From Acinetobacter bouvetii DSM 14964 = CIP 107468 (lineage in GTDB: Bacteria; Pseudomonadota; Gammaproteobacteria; Pseudomonadales; Moraxellaceae): a stretch of DNA of 64,000 bases. The translations under genes were made by a program, and so were the position numbers. Shown here one piece after another: positions 17,007-25,689 of the stretch. The stretch covers positions 304,082 to 368,081 of the forward strand of contig NZ_KB849725.1 in assembly GCF_000368865.1 (NCBI RefSeq), given 5' to 3'. How positions within the stretch are numbered: position 1 is the stretch's first letter; each line of letters opens with the position of its first letter. The notes under the pieces were generated by a model that saw only the letters and a program-made list of their open reading frames with translations, had not been told where the DNA came from and ran no database searches.

Positions 17007-17681
17007 CTAGTTTTGAGTTGTATCTTGTAAAGTGTCTATTTTAGCCTGCAGCTGCTGAATTTTGGCTTCTGCACGGTCTAAATTTTGATTGAGCAGGCGG
17101 GTGTCCTGATTCAAATCATCCATTTGCCAGCGCGGCGCCAGCAGCCCCGTGTCTTCTTTTAAGGCATCTTCGGCAAAAAATAAATGGCTTTGCAGGCTGC
17201 GCTTAAGATGCTTCGGCGCCAGCTGAATTTTGCCGAGTTCATGCGCCAGTGCAGGGCCAATCCACGGTGAAAGATGCGAGGCCAAATCGGGTTCGGCTTG
17301 CGCAATGATGCGCTGGAGATCCTGCAGCAGATGATAGTCGCCTTGAACAGGGATGGTGCCGATATCATCGGCCAACAGCAGCTTCAGCAGTTCTGCCGTA
17401 TTTTTGACATGCAGGCTCGCTGTTGCTTCAGCAGGAGAATCCGCTTGATCAAAAGGGCGCTGTTCAAATATGGACGGCTGTGCGCTGTGGCCAGTGGCTG
17501 TCGGCTCTAAACGGACTTTGCCGTCATCAAAGAACACATCTACGGAAAGCTGCGGTGAATCAATCACCACGCGCAAAGTTTTGCCTTGCAGCTGATTGAG
17601 CTGGATGCGACTGATGGCATCCAAATCAATCACATGGTGAATGAATCGTTCAGCTGCACCCAGTGCAAGAATCGACCACAT
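17007..17681 (-). CDS. ubiJ: Ubiquinone biosynthesis accessory factor UbiJ (SCP2 domain)
   Basis: 224 residues, similar to the family length. An N-terminal SCP2-like lipid-binding domain is shown by the TLRVVIDSPQLSVDVFFDDG region and the conserved LLLADDIGTIPVQGD, both typical of UbiJ. The C-terminus is a coiled coil (LNQNLDRAEAKIQQLQAKID) for partner binding. UbiJ binds isoprenoid intermediates and scaffolds the Ubi complex. It sits between ubiE (18 nt upstream) and ubiB (12 nt downstream), and the context makes the assignment firm. Confidence 0.92.
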   Translation of the reverse strand: MWSILALGAAERFIHHVIDLDAISRIQLNQLQGKTLRVVIDSPQLSVDVFFDDGKVRLEPTATGHSAQPSIFEQRPFDQADSPAEATASLHVKNTAELLKLLLADDIGTIPVQGDYHLLQDLQRIIAQAEPDLASHLSPWIGPALAHELGKIQLAPKHLKRSLQSHLFFAEDALKEDTGLLAPRWQMDDLNQDTRLLNQNLDRAEAKIQQLQAKIDTLQDTTQN

Positions 17682-17699
17682 AGATTTGACCTTAATTGC

Positions 17700-18644
17700 T
17701 TACAGTTTAAAGCCGCGGTGAACGGCAACGATCCCGCCAGTGAGGTTGTGGTAGTCACAATTCTGGAAGCCGGCATTTTCCATCATGCCTTTCAGCGTGC
17801 GCTGATCTGGATGCATGCGGATAGATTCGGCCAGGTATTTATAGCTTTCCGAGTCATTGGCAATGATTTTGCCCATAATCGGCAGCGCGGTAAATGAGTA
17901 CAAGTCGTACAATTTAGAGAAGGGTTCAAATACGGGTTTAGAGAACTCTAATACCAATAAGCGGCCGCCCGGCTTTAATACACGGTACATGGCTGCCAAA
18001 GCGGCATCTTTATCCGTCACGTTGCGCAGGCCAAAAGAAATGGTCAAGAGGTCAAAGCTGTTGTCTGCAAAGGGCTCAAGTGTTTCAGCATTGGCCAGTA
18101 CAAAATCGACATTGGTGCAGCCGGCGTCAATCAGGCGGTCACGGCCGACATTCAGCATGGATTCATTGATGTCTGATAGCACGACATGGCCAGTCGGGCC
18201 CACTTCACGGCTGAATACTTTCGCCAAGTCGCCAGTACCGCCGGCAATATCCAGCACCTGCTGGCCGCGGCGCACACCGGACATATTGATGGCAAAGCGT
18301 TTCCAGAGGCGGTGAATGCCGAATGACATCAAGTCATTCATAATGTCGTATTTGCTGGCCACCGAATGGAACACTTCAGCGACTTTTTGCGCTTTATCTT
18401 CGCTGCTGACGGTTTGATAGCCGAAGTGGGTGGTCGCGCCGACATTGCCGGTATTGGCGCCGCGCGGCAAATTGTATTTGGGCACAGAACCTGTCACCGG
18501 CGTATCAGTCAAGCGCTGTTCTAATGACTGCTGCTGACCTTGCGGCGCGCCTTGCGGAAGCGGTTCAGTTAAGAAAGGACTCGCTGTGTCTTTGTTTTGG
18601 GCTGGCTCTGCAACAGGGGCCGGCGTTTGATTTTCATTAGACAT
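17700..18644 (-). CDS. ubiE: Ubiquinone/menaquinone C-methyltransferase UbiE
   Basis: 314 residues from the ATG at 18644, with TTAGGAGC 8 nt upstream. UbiE performs the C-methylation of the quinone ring using SAM. Motifs: THFGYQTV and [18 protein letters not shown] (family N-terminus), the SAM loop [32 protein letters not shown], and the C-terminal [15 protein letters not shown]. Compared with the 251-residue E. coli protein, about 63 Pro/Gln-rich residues precede the THFG motif and look disordered. First gene of ubiE-ubiJ-ubiB. Confidence 0.96.
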   Translation of the reverse strand: MSNENQTPAPVAEPAQNKDTASPFLTEPLPQGAPQGQQQSLEQRLTDTPVTGSVPKYNLPRGANTGNVGATTHFGYQTVSSEDKAQKVAEVFHSVASKYDIMNDLMSFGIHRLWKRFAINMSGVRRGQQVLDIAGGTGDLAKVFSREVGPTGHVVLSDINESMLNVGRDRLIDAGCTNVDFVLANAETLEPFADNSFDLLTISFGLRNVTDKDAALAAMYRVLKPGGRLLVLEFSKPVFEPFSKLYDLYSFTALPIMGKIIANDSESYKYLAESIRMHPDQRTLKGMMENAGFQNCDYHNLTGGIVAVHRGFKL

Positions 18645-18812
18645 AGAGTCGCTCCTAACGGAAAAATAGGGTGAATGCAGCATTGCATGCATGATGACAG
18701 ATTCTTTGCTGTTATACAGCAATCAGCATGCAATTGTTATGAATAATATACAGAAATCTTGCAGATTTGCATGGATTTAAAACCGGACGGCGTTCTCGGC
18801 TGCCGTCAGCGC

Positions 18813-19517
18813 TTATGCAAAGGGCAGTGGGTCGCCGGCATGCACTTTGCCAATAATTTGCCGTTCCGCAGCAGTAAAATCTTTGACAAACTTCTCAGCA
18901 GACTTTAACGGCTTCATGGCTAAAAAGCCATCCTGCATAAATTCATACATGATGTTAAAGTTGTATTTGAGCGCCGCGCCTTTACACATTTTAAAGGCTG
19001 CATAGACCACAAAAGAACGCATGTATTTGTCGAGGCTTTGACCCAGCTGATCCAGCAAATCCAGCTGTTTCAGGCGGCCTTCGCCCTGATTCAGCTTTAA
19101 ATAAGTGATGCGCATCATCTCATCGGTCAGCTTTTCATAGGGATGATAATCCTGCAGCAGCTGCATCGCCACTTGTTCATCCAGCTGAACCGCCAAGATG
19201 GCCAATTCAACTCCGGATGTGCCGGTTTTAATGGCATTGTCTGGAATCAGCTTTTCCGCTTTGTGCGCATATTTGCTCAGGCGAGCAATCTGCTGCGCCA
19301 GCGCATCGAAATCCGGCCCGCCGTATAGGCGGTTGATAAAGTATTCAGCCATCAGCAGATTATGCTTTTCAGCAAACTGTTTAGCATGCGTGCGCTGCAT
19401 GCGCTGTTTCTGCCAAGCTTGAACGTCTTGCAGGCGCTGAAAAATTTCCGGATTTTTATGATAGTTCAGCTGGTAATACAGATCTAAAAGATCATCTAAA
19501 ACTGCAAGCTTGGACAT
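18813..19517 (-). CDS. FFLEELY-motif-like protein of unknown function
   Basis: About 234 residues from the ATG at 19517 (MSKLAVLDDLLDLYY). All-helical, soluble, no signal peptide. The stretch AEYFINRLYGGPDFDALAQQ resembles the FFLEELYG signature that names a family of uncharacterised proteobacterial proteins. A region of conserved aromatic and basic residues near the C-terminus (MRSFVVYAAFKMCKGAALKY) could bind a ligand. It is followed by ubiE on the same strand with a 168-nt gap, so co-transcription is uncertain. Confidence 0.6.
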   Translation of the reverse strand: MSKLAVLDDLLDLYYQLNYHKNPEIFQRLQDVQAWQKQRMQRTHAKQFAEKHNLLMAEYFINRLYGGPDFDALAQQIARLSKYAHKAEKLIPDNAIKTGTSGVELAILAVQLDEQVAMQLLQDYHPYEKLTDEMMRITYLKLNQGEGRLKQLDLLDQLGQSLDKYMRSFVVYAAFKMCKGAALKYNFNIMYEFMQDGFLAMKPLKSAEKFVKDFTAAERQIIGKVHAGDPLPFA

Positions 19518-19725
19518 TGCGTGTCTCAATAATTTCAGGGTTTTGCAAATTTTAGCTGCAGTTGAGGCGGCCTGCTATGACAAATTGACAGAAAATTGCC
19601 ATTCAAGCAGCCAGTCTGCTGTGCTTTTACACAAAAAAATGCTGCATAAATATATGAATTGGTGATTTCGAGTGCCTGCCGGCTTGGTTATACTGCAGTT
19701 CAAGAACAGAACAATAGAGAAAAAG

Positions 19726-21144
19726 ATGGCCGCGCAAGACAATGGAATTCAGCTGATGGATCCGGATCAGCTGTCAGTAGAATTGATTGAAGCGCAGTAT
19801 GCGCTGAAAGACACCAAAGGCAAAAGCAATGCCAAAAGCGTGTTGATTTTGGTCAGCGGCATTGAGCTGGCGGGCAAGGGTGAGGCGGTCAAGCAGCTGC
19901 GCGAGTGGGTCGATCCGCGCTATTTGCGGGTGAAAGCGGATGCGCCGCAGACGTTCAATCATAAACAGGCTTTCTGGCAGCCTTATGCGCGCTTTATTCC
20001 TGCCGAAGGGCAAATCATGGTGATGTTCGGCAATTGGTACAGTGACTTGCTGACCACCTCCATGCATGTGTCGAAGCCCATCGATGAAACCATGTTTGAT
20101 GATTATGTCGAACGCATGCGCGCGTATGAGCAGGATCTGAAAAATAACAATGTGGATGTGATTAAGGTCTGGTTTGACCTGTCGTGGAAATCCCTGCAGA
20201 AACGCCTGGATGATATGGATCCAGGTGAAATGCGCTGGCATAAGCTGCATGGTTTGGACTGGCGCAGCAAAAAACAGTATGACAGCCTGCAGAAACTGCG
20301 CCAGCGTTTTACCGACGATTGGGAAATGATTGACTGTGAAGAAGAGGCGGAGCGTGATCAGCAGTTTGCGCAATATATTTTACAGACGCTGAAGCATTGC
20401 CCGGAGCATCTGCATAAGGCTAAAGGGCGCTGGACGCAGGCGGAAGTGCCAGAAAGTCTTTTGACCCCTGCAGAAATCCCTTTAGAAAAACATGATTATA
20501 AAGAAGAACTGAAGCTGCTGAGCAAGAAAGTGGCGGAAGGGCTGCGCTTCGACTCACGCAATGTGGTGATTGTTTTTGAAGGCATGGATGCTGCGGGGAA
20601 AGGCGGCGCGATCAAGCGCATAGTGAAAAAGCTGGACCCGCGCGAATATGAGATTTATACCATTTCCGCCCCGGAAAAATATGAGCTGAGCCATCCGTAC
20701 CTATGGCGGTTCTGGACTAAAATTCAGCCCGAAGAAAAAATCAGCATTTTTGACCGTTCCTGGTATGGCCGGGTGCTGGTGGAGCGGGTAGAAGGCTTTG
20801 CCAGCGATGTGGAATGGCAGCGGGCCTATGATGAGATCAACCGTTTTGAAAAAGACTTATATGATAGTCAAACCATTGTGGTGAAATTCTGGCTAGCCAT
20901 CAGCAAGGATGAACAGGCAGTGCGCTTTAAGGCGCGGGAAGAAACCCCGCATAAGCGTTTTAAAATTACTGAAGAAGACTGGCGCAACCGCGGGCGCTGG
21001 GATGATTATTTAAAAGCGGCAGCCGATATGCTGGAACGTACGCATACCGGCTATGCGCCATGGCATGTGATTGCCACCAACGATAAAAATACTGCTCGGC
21101 TGGAAATCTTGCGCGCAATTGTCAAACAGCTCAAATCGGAATAA
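19726..21144 (+). CDS. pap: Polyphosphate:AMP phosphotransferase (two-domain PPK2)
   Basis: 472 residues from the ATG at 19726; the enzyme known from A. johnsonii is of very similar length. It transfers phosphate from polyphosphate to AMP, making ADP. Two PPK2 domains follow one another. The N-terminal one keeps a P-loop (SGIELAGKGE, about 44-53) but lacks the acidic Walker B residue (MFGNWYSDLL). The C-terminal one has P-loop EGMDAAGKGG (285-294) and the Walker B/lid FDRSWYGRVLVERVEGF (Asp343). Activity is therefore probably confined to the second half, as known for the family. It stands alone, with no ppk or ppx neighbour. Confidence 0.93.
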   Translation: MAAQDNGIQLMDPDQLSVELIEAQYALKDTKGKSNAKSVLILVSGIELAGKGEAVKQLREWVDPRYLRVKADAPQTFNHKQAFWQPYARFIPAEGQIMVMFGNWYSDLLTTSMHVSKPIDETMFDDYVERMRAYEQDLKNNNVDVIKVWFDLSWKSLQKRLDDMDPGEMRWHKLHGLDWRSKKQYDSLQKLRQRFTDDWEMIDCEEEAERDQQFAQYILQTLKHCPEHLHKAKGRWTQAEVPESLLTPAEIPLEKHDYKEELKLLSKKVAEGLRFDSRNVVIVFEGMDAAGKGGAIKRIVKKLDPREYEIYTISAPEKYELSHPYLWRFWTKIQPEEKISIFDRSWYGRVLVERVEGFASDVEWQRAYDEINRFEKDLYDSQTIVVKFWLAISKDEQAVRFKAREETPHKRFKITEEDWRNRGRWDDYLKAAADMLERTHTGYAPWHVIATNDKNTARLEILRAIVKQLKSE

Positions 21145-21170
21145 TCCGCGCCGAGCTGAAGCAGCGCTCC

Positions 21171-21683
21171 TTATTGAGCAGCAACCGTTTGCGCCTGCTG
21201 CTTTTGCTGAATGCTTTTCGCCAGCTTGTAACAGTCTTCAATATGCGCATCGGCCACCTTTTTCATCACAAAGTAACCTAAGCTGGCGGCAATGGCTTGA
21301 CCGCCTAGAGGAATGAATTTAGTCACCTGCTTAGTGATATATTTGGCTGCCGCATTATTGATGGACTTTTTTACTGCCGTGCGGGCAATCACTAAACCGG
21401 AAAACTCGACGCCGCGCTTGCGCAGCTCTTGCCAGTGAATCTGTTTGGTGGCCGGATCATAGACACTGATTTGTTCTGGAGAGAGCCCAAAGCGGGCATT
21501 AATTTCAGGAATCAGCTGCGATAAAATGCCGACGTCGATGATCACATCAAAAAATGGAACAGGCACAATGGCTGCGCCGGCAGAGAAATATGCCCGCTTT
21601 TTGGCCAGCTCCAGACATTCCGCGCGAATGCTTTCTAAATTCAGGGTCGGGTCGATAGAATCTGGAATATTGTCTATTTTCAT
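21171..21683 (-). CDS. DUF697-like membrane-associated protein
   Basis: 170 residues. Two Gly/Pro-marked hydrophobic stretches, AAIVPVPFFDVIIDVGILSQL (about 37-57) and KFIPLGGQAIAASLGYFVMKK (about 126-146), resemble the paired amphipathic helices of DUF697/YcjF-type proteins that associate with small GTPases. No GTPase is encoded nearby. The C-terminus is Gln/Ala rich. Converges with pap, with only 26 nt between the stops. The assignment rests on pattern recognition. Confidence 0.45.
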   Translation of the reverse strand: MKIDNIPDSIDPTLNLESIRAECLELAKKRAYFSAGAAIVPVPFFDVIIDVGILSQLIPEINARFGLSPEQISVYDPATKQIHWQELRKRGVEFSGLVIARTAVKKSINNAAAKYITKQVTKFIPLGGQAIAASLGYFVMKKVADAHIEDCYKLAKSIQQKQQAQTVAAQ

Positions 21684-21855
21684 CTGCGCTTACCTTCAGC
21701 TTGATACTGATTTTTTTCATTAAGGATCACTAAGATACTTGTTTCAAAGTGTTTTTTAAACTGCATTTGACTGTCAAATTCGCATAGACAGCTGCGGAAG
21801 TATAGTCAATAATCTTTGTGGTTTTGTAGTCTGAACGGAAGGAAATAAGGAAAAG

Positions 21856-24800
21856 ATGGCCATTCATGTGATTCAGAGTCAGCGCATAGAGGTTTTGCTG
21901 CAAGAAATGCTGCGCGCCGGCCATCAGCCATCTGCCAATCCTTTCGAGGCCCTGAAAACGCAGCATTTTATTGTGCCTTCTGCCGCCGTGCAGGCGTGGC
22001 TGACAGTCAGGCTCTCGGAACATCAGGGCATCAGCGCCAACCGCTTATTTCATCAGCGGATCCGTGCCTTTCAATGGTTTGCCTATCAGGCGGTGCTGGA
22101 CAATAAAGAAAAAGTCCGTAAAGCCAATATTCCGCGCATGATTATTAAATGGCGCACGTATCAGGTTTTAAAAGCATTTCTTCAGGCTGCAGAAAACCCG
22201 CTGGCGCTTGATCATCCGCTGCACAGCATCATTCAGCGCATTTATGACAGCGCTTCCCGCTTAAGCAGCGGCACCGAACAGCAGCTGAAAAAGCAGGGCA
22301 TGCTGTATTGGGTATCTGAGCAGGTTTCGCGCTTATTCAGCAATTATATGGAATACCGCGGCCACTGCTTTAAACAGCATGCGGCAGGGCAGGCCTGTGA
22401 CTGCAGCAGCAACTGGCTGAAAGACTGGGGGCAAAATCAGCCTTTGGATTTAGATCAGCAATTTTTCAGCGTGCAAACAGCTTTTCCTGGGCTGGATTCG
22501 AAAGAGCAGCTGGCGCAGCAGCGTCAGGTTTCAGATTTTGCTAAGGATCAGGCTAAAAAACTGGAACAGTGGCAGCGCTGGCTGTGGCACCGCGAGTTCC
22601 ATGCCGATTTTGAATTGATGCAGGGCATTGATGATGATTTCTGGGCCATCATGGATCATCCTGAAACCCGCGCTGCGGCTTTAGCCAAGCTGCCGAAACA
22701 GGTCACGCTGTTTACCGTGCTGGATCTTCCGCCCAGCCAGCTGGCCTTTCTGCGCCGTTTGGGGCAGTACATCGATGTGCTGATTCTGCATTTCAATCCG
22801 TCACAGGAGTATTGGGCGGATACCGTCGATGCCAACTGGAAAAAGCAGTATGACGTCAAGCTGAAACAGCGCTTTAAGGATAAGCATCCGCAAGCCAGCG
22901 ATCAGCAAATAGAGGCCTTTTTCGAAAAATACACACTGGAATACGGCCAGATGAAAGAGTCGCGCCATCCGCTGCTGACCCGCTTCGGCAAGCAGGCGCG
23001 CGATCATTTTTCGCTGCTGGTGAATTTGGCGGCCGGTGAAAATGGCGAGGAATGGGAAGATCAGTTTCCTGCGGATTATCAGGATCATTTGCTGGGCAAA
23101 GTGCAATATGACATTTTGAATTTGGCTGAACCTGAACAGGGCAGTTTTGCTTTAAATGAACAGGATGATTCCATCCGCATTCATGTCTGCCATTCTGCGC
23201 TGCGTCAGCTGGAGGTGCTGAAAGATCAGCTGACCTATTGGCTGTCGCAGGGCAGTGAAGAACGGCCGCGTTCACCGAATGATATTTTGGTGTTAAGCCC
23301 TGATTTAAAAGATTTAGAGCCGTTGATCCGCAGCGTATTTGCGCCGCCGCCAAGGGAACATTTTTTTGATGATCAGGCGCAGGCTGAAGCCGTGCGCAAA
23401 GACAGTGTGTACTTGCCGGTTAAAATCGCCGGTGTCGCGCCCTTGGATGCACAGAATGCATGGCAGGCGGTGCTGGGGCCGATTCAGCTGCCGCAAGGGC
23501 GCTTTAGTTTAGAGGATTTTGCGGACTGGCTGAATTTAAGCGCAGCGCAAATCCGCTATGGCCTCAATGCCGAACAGACGGCGCGGATGATTGAGCTGCT
23601 CAGTGAGGCGAAATTTAAACGCGGACTGGATGAGGAGCATTTGCGCCGCACCCTCGCGCCGAATGACACCGATTTCCGCTACAGCTTTAAATTTGCCTTG
23701 GACCGTCTGGCGCTGGGTGTGGCTGTTGCAGAGCATGCGCTGTGGGATGACACCTTAAGCTATGCTTTTGTGCGCCGTGATGATTTTGAACTGGTGAATA
23801 TTCTCATTGAGATTTATCAGGATTTTGCCGAGCGCAGGCACTGGATTGTGGAACATGAAATGGGGCAGCTGCGCAATGTTGAAGAATGGCTGCACTTGCT
23901 GCTGCGTGATTTGGAGCGCTATCAGAAACAGGGCGTGACTGTGCTGAAGCCGGTCCGCGATGCCATCCGCAAGCAAATCACCATGCTCACGCTGTCCTAT
24001 TATCAAGAAGAAGACGGCGCTGCTGAAGCGCAGAGTGATGTGCTGAAAGATATGCAATTGCCGTTGCCCTATGTGCTGCAGGAAATTCAAAGCATTTTGG
24101 ATGCCCAGATGGATCAGGCTGTGCCATCGGGTCAGATCACCTTTAGCCAGATTGGGCAAATCCGCCCTGTGCCCTATAAGCTGATAGTCATGCTGAATCT
24201 GGACAGCGGGCAGTTCCCTAGCCGGCAGTCGCATTTGCCTTTTGACCTGATGGATCTGCTGAAGCCGCATTTGGGCGACCGTTCGCGCTTGGAAGATGAC
24301 CAGGGCGCATTTCTGGATGCTTTGCTGCTGGCGCAAGACAGTCTATGGCTGTTTTATAACGGTTTTGATATCAATGACGGCGAGGTCCGTGAGCCGTCCA
24401 GCGTGGTGCAGGAGTTTATCCGCCATTTGGCGCTGATTGTGCAGGGCAGCAGCGCCAATCCAAATTTACCTGTCTTGGCTAAAATTGAAGGCGATATTGA
24501 AGTGCCTGCAAATCTGCAGGCGTTATACAGTGTGCATGAGCTGCAGCCCTTTGAGCTGCAGGGCTTTGATGCGGAGCGCTCTGGCCGCAAAATCCGCTAT
24601 CAGGACCACTGGTTTCATGTGGCGCAGCAGCTGCAGCAGGCGCAAGGCGCGCGGCAGCCTTGGGCAGCGCAGGCAGCCGCTGTGCTGGCGCCAGCTGAAG
24701 TGCTGTTAGACAGTGCGCAGTGGATTAAGCAAATGACCTTTCCTGCCGAGCTGTATTTAAAGACGTTAGGCATCAGCAATTTAAAAGCAGAAGACGGTTT

Positions 24801-25689
24801 GGCAACCGATGAGCCGCTGCTGCTGAATGGGCTGGAACAGTATGCGGTGCGGCATTTCCTGCAGGATCAGTCCTTAAAAACGTCATCTCTCGAGGCGGCG
24901 CAGCCGGAACTGCTCTTGGATCAACTGCCAGTCGGCAAATTTAAAGAGGCGGCGTGGTCGGTGAGCCAGCTGCAGCATGAGCAGCTGTGGCAGCGGGTGA
25001 AAGAGGTGATGCAGGCGGAACAGCCGGTATTGACTGCGGTGACGCAGCGCCAGCTGAAAATTGACGCGCAGACGCTGATGCAAATCAGCCTGCCTGAAGC
25101 CCCTGTGCCGCAATGGGTGAGCATGACGCCGTCCAGCGCCCGCGGCAAGCGCCGTGCGCAAATTTGGCTGGAATATCTGCTGTGGCTGGCGGCGTTGCCT
25201 GCCGATGCGCCGCTGCTGAATTATGAACGCATAGAAGTCTGCAATGATGTGACGATCCGCTGTTCAGGGGTTGGCCCAGAAGATGCCCGTGTACATTTGG
25301 CGCGCTGGATGCAGGCATGGCGCTATGGACAGCAGCAGCCTCTGGTTCTGCCGGCTGCCCTGATGCTGGCCACAGATAAAAATAGCGCATTGATCCTGCT
25401 GGAAGGCAAAAAGGGTGAAGAGCAGGAAGTGAAATGGCAGGAGAATGAACGCGGTGTTCTGGTCTTGAATCAGTTCGATAAATTGATTTCTAAATGGATG
25501 GATCCCGGCGATTTTGCCGCCTTTGACATCCGGCAGGATGAAGCCAATCAGGCGCATGCCGACTGGGCGTTTATTCTGCGTGATCAGGACAGCGTGCGGC
25601 GGCTGACGCAAAGCTGTGAGCAGTTTGCTTATGCGCTGTATCAGCCGGTTTACAGTCATCAAACTGCGGAGCAAGCGCATGCAGATTAA
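21856..25689 (+). CDS. recC: Exodeoxyribonuclease V gamma subunit RecC
   Basis: 1277 residues, slightly longer than the E. coli protein (1122). RecC recognises Chi and holds RecB and RecD. The N-terminus MAIHVIQSQRIEVLLQEML is typical. Inactive helicase-like domains follow (FIVPSAAVQAWLTVRL; LVLSPDLKDLEPLIRSVF type segment; MLNLDSGQFPSRQSHLPFDL; LLLAQDSLWLFYNGFDINDG). The last part is an inactive nuclease-like fold. AAGG lies upstream of the ATG. Its last 11 nt overlap the recB start, indicating translational coupling. First gene of recC-recB-recD. Confidence 0.95.
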   Translation: MAIHVIQSQRIEVLLQEMLRAGHQPSANPFEALKTQHFIVPSAAVQAWLTVRLSEHQGISANRLFHQRIRAFQWFAYQAVLDNKEKVRKANIPRMIIKWRTYQVLKAFLQAAENPLALDHPLHSIIQRIYDSASRLSSGTEQQLKKQGMLYWVSEQVSRLFSNYMEYRGHCFKQHAAGQACDCSSNWLKDWGQNQPLDLDQQFFSVQTAFPGLDSKEQLAQQRQVSDFAKDQAKKLEQWQRWLWHREFHADFELMQGIDDDFWAIMDHPETRAAALAKLPKQVTLFTVLDLPPSQLAFLRRLGQYIDVLILHFNPSQEYWADTVDANWKKQYDVKLKQRFKDKHPQASDQQIEAFFEKYTLEYGQMKESRHPLLTRFGKQARDHFSLLVNLAAGENGEEWEDQFPADYQDHLLGKVQYDILNLAEPEQGSFALNEQDDSIRIHVCHSALRQLEVLKDQLTYWLSQGSEERPRSPNDILVLSPDLKDLEPLIRSVFAPPPREHFFDDQAQAEAVRKDSVYLPVKIAGVAPLDAQNAWQAVLGPIQLPQGRFSLEDFADWLNLSAAQIRYGLNAEQTARMIELLSEAKFKRGLDEEHLRRTLAPNDTDFRYSFKFALDRLALGVAVAEHALWDDTLSYAFVRRDDFELVNILIEIYQDFAERRHWIVEHEMGQLRNVEEWLHLLLRDLERYQKQGVTVLKPVRDAIRKQITMLTLSYYQEEDGAAEAQSDVLKDMQLPLPYVLQEIQSILDAQMDQAVPSGQITFSQIGQIRPVPYKLIVMLNLDSGQFPSRQSHLPFDLMDLLKPHLGDRSRLEDDQGAFLDALLLAQDSLWLFYNGFDINDGEVREPSSVVQEFIRHLALIVQGSSANPNLPVLAKIEGDIEVPANLQALYSVHELQPFELQGFDAERSGRKIRYQDHWFHVAQQLQQAQGARQPWAAQAAAVLAPAEVLLDSAQWIKQMTFPAELYLKTLGISNLKAEDGLATDEPLLLNGLEQYAVRHFLQDQSLKTSSLEAAQPELLLDQLPVGKFKEAAWSVSQLQHEQLWQRVKEVMQAEQPVLTAVTQRQLKIDAQTLMQISLPEAPVPQWVSMTPSSARGKRRAQIWLEYLLWLAALPADAPLLNYERIEVCNDVTIRCSGVGPEDARVHLARWMQAWRYGQQQPLVLPAALMLATDKNSALILLEGKKGEEQEVKWQENERGVLVLNQFDKLISKWMDPGDFAAFDIRQDEANQAHADWAFILRDQDSVRRLTQSCEQFAYALYQPVYSHQTAEQAHAD

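Noticed and set aside
23755..24336. Minus-strand frame inside recC (193 aa)
   Set aside because: Antisense to recC, with His/Gln-rich composition and no ribosome site; a shadow.
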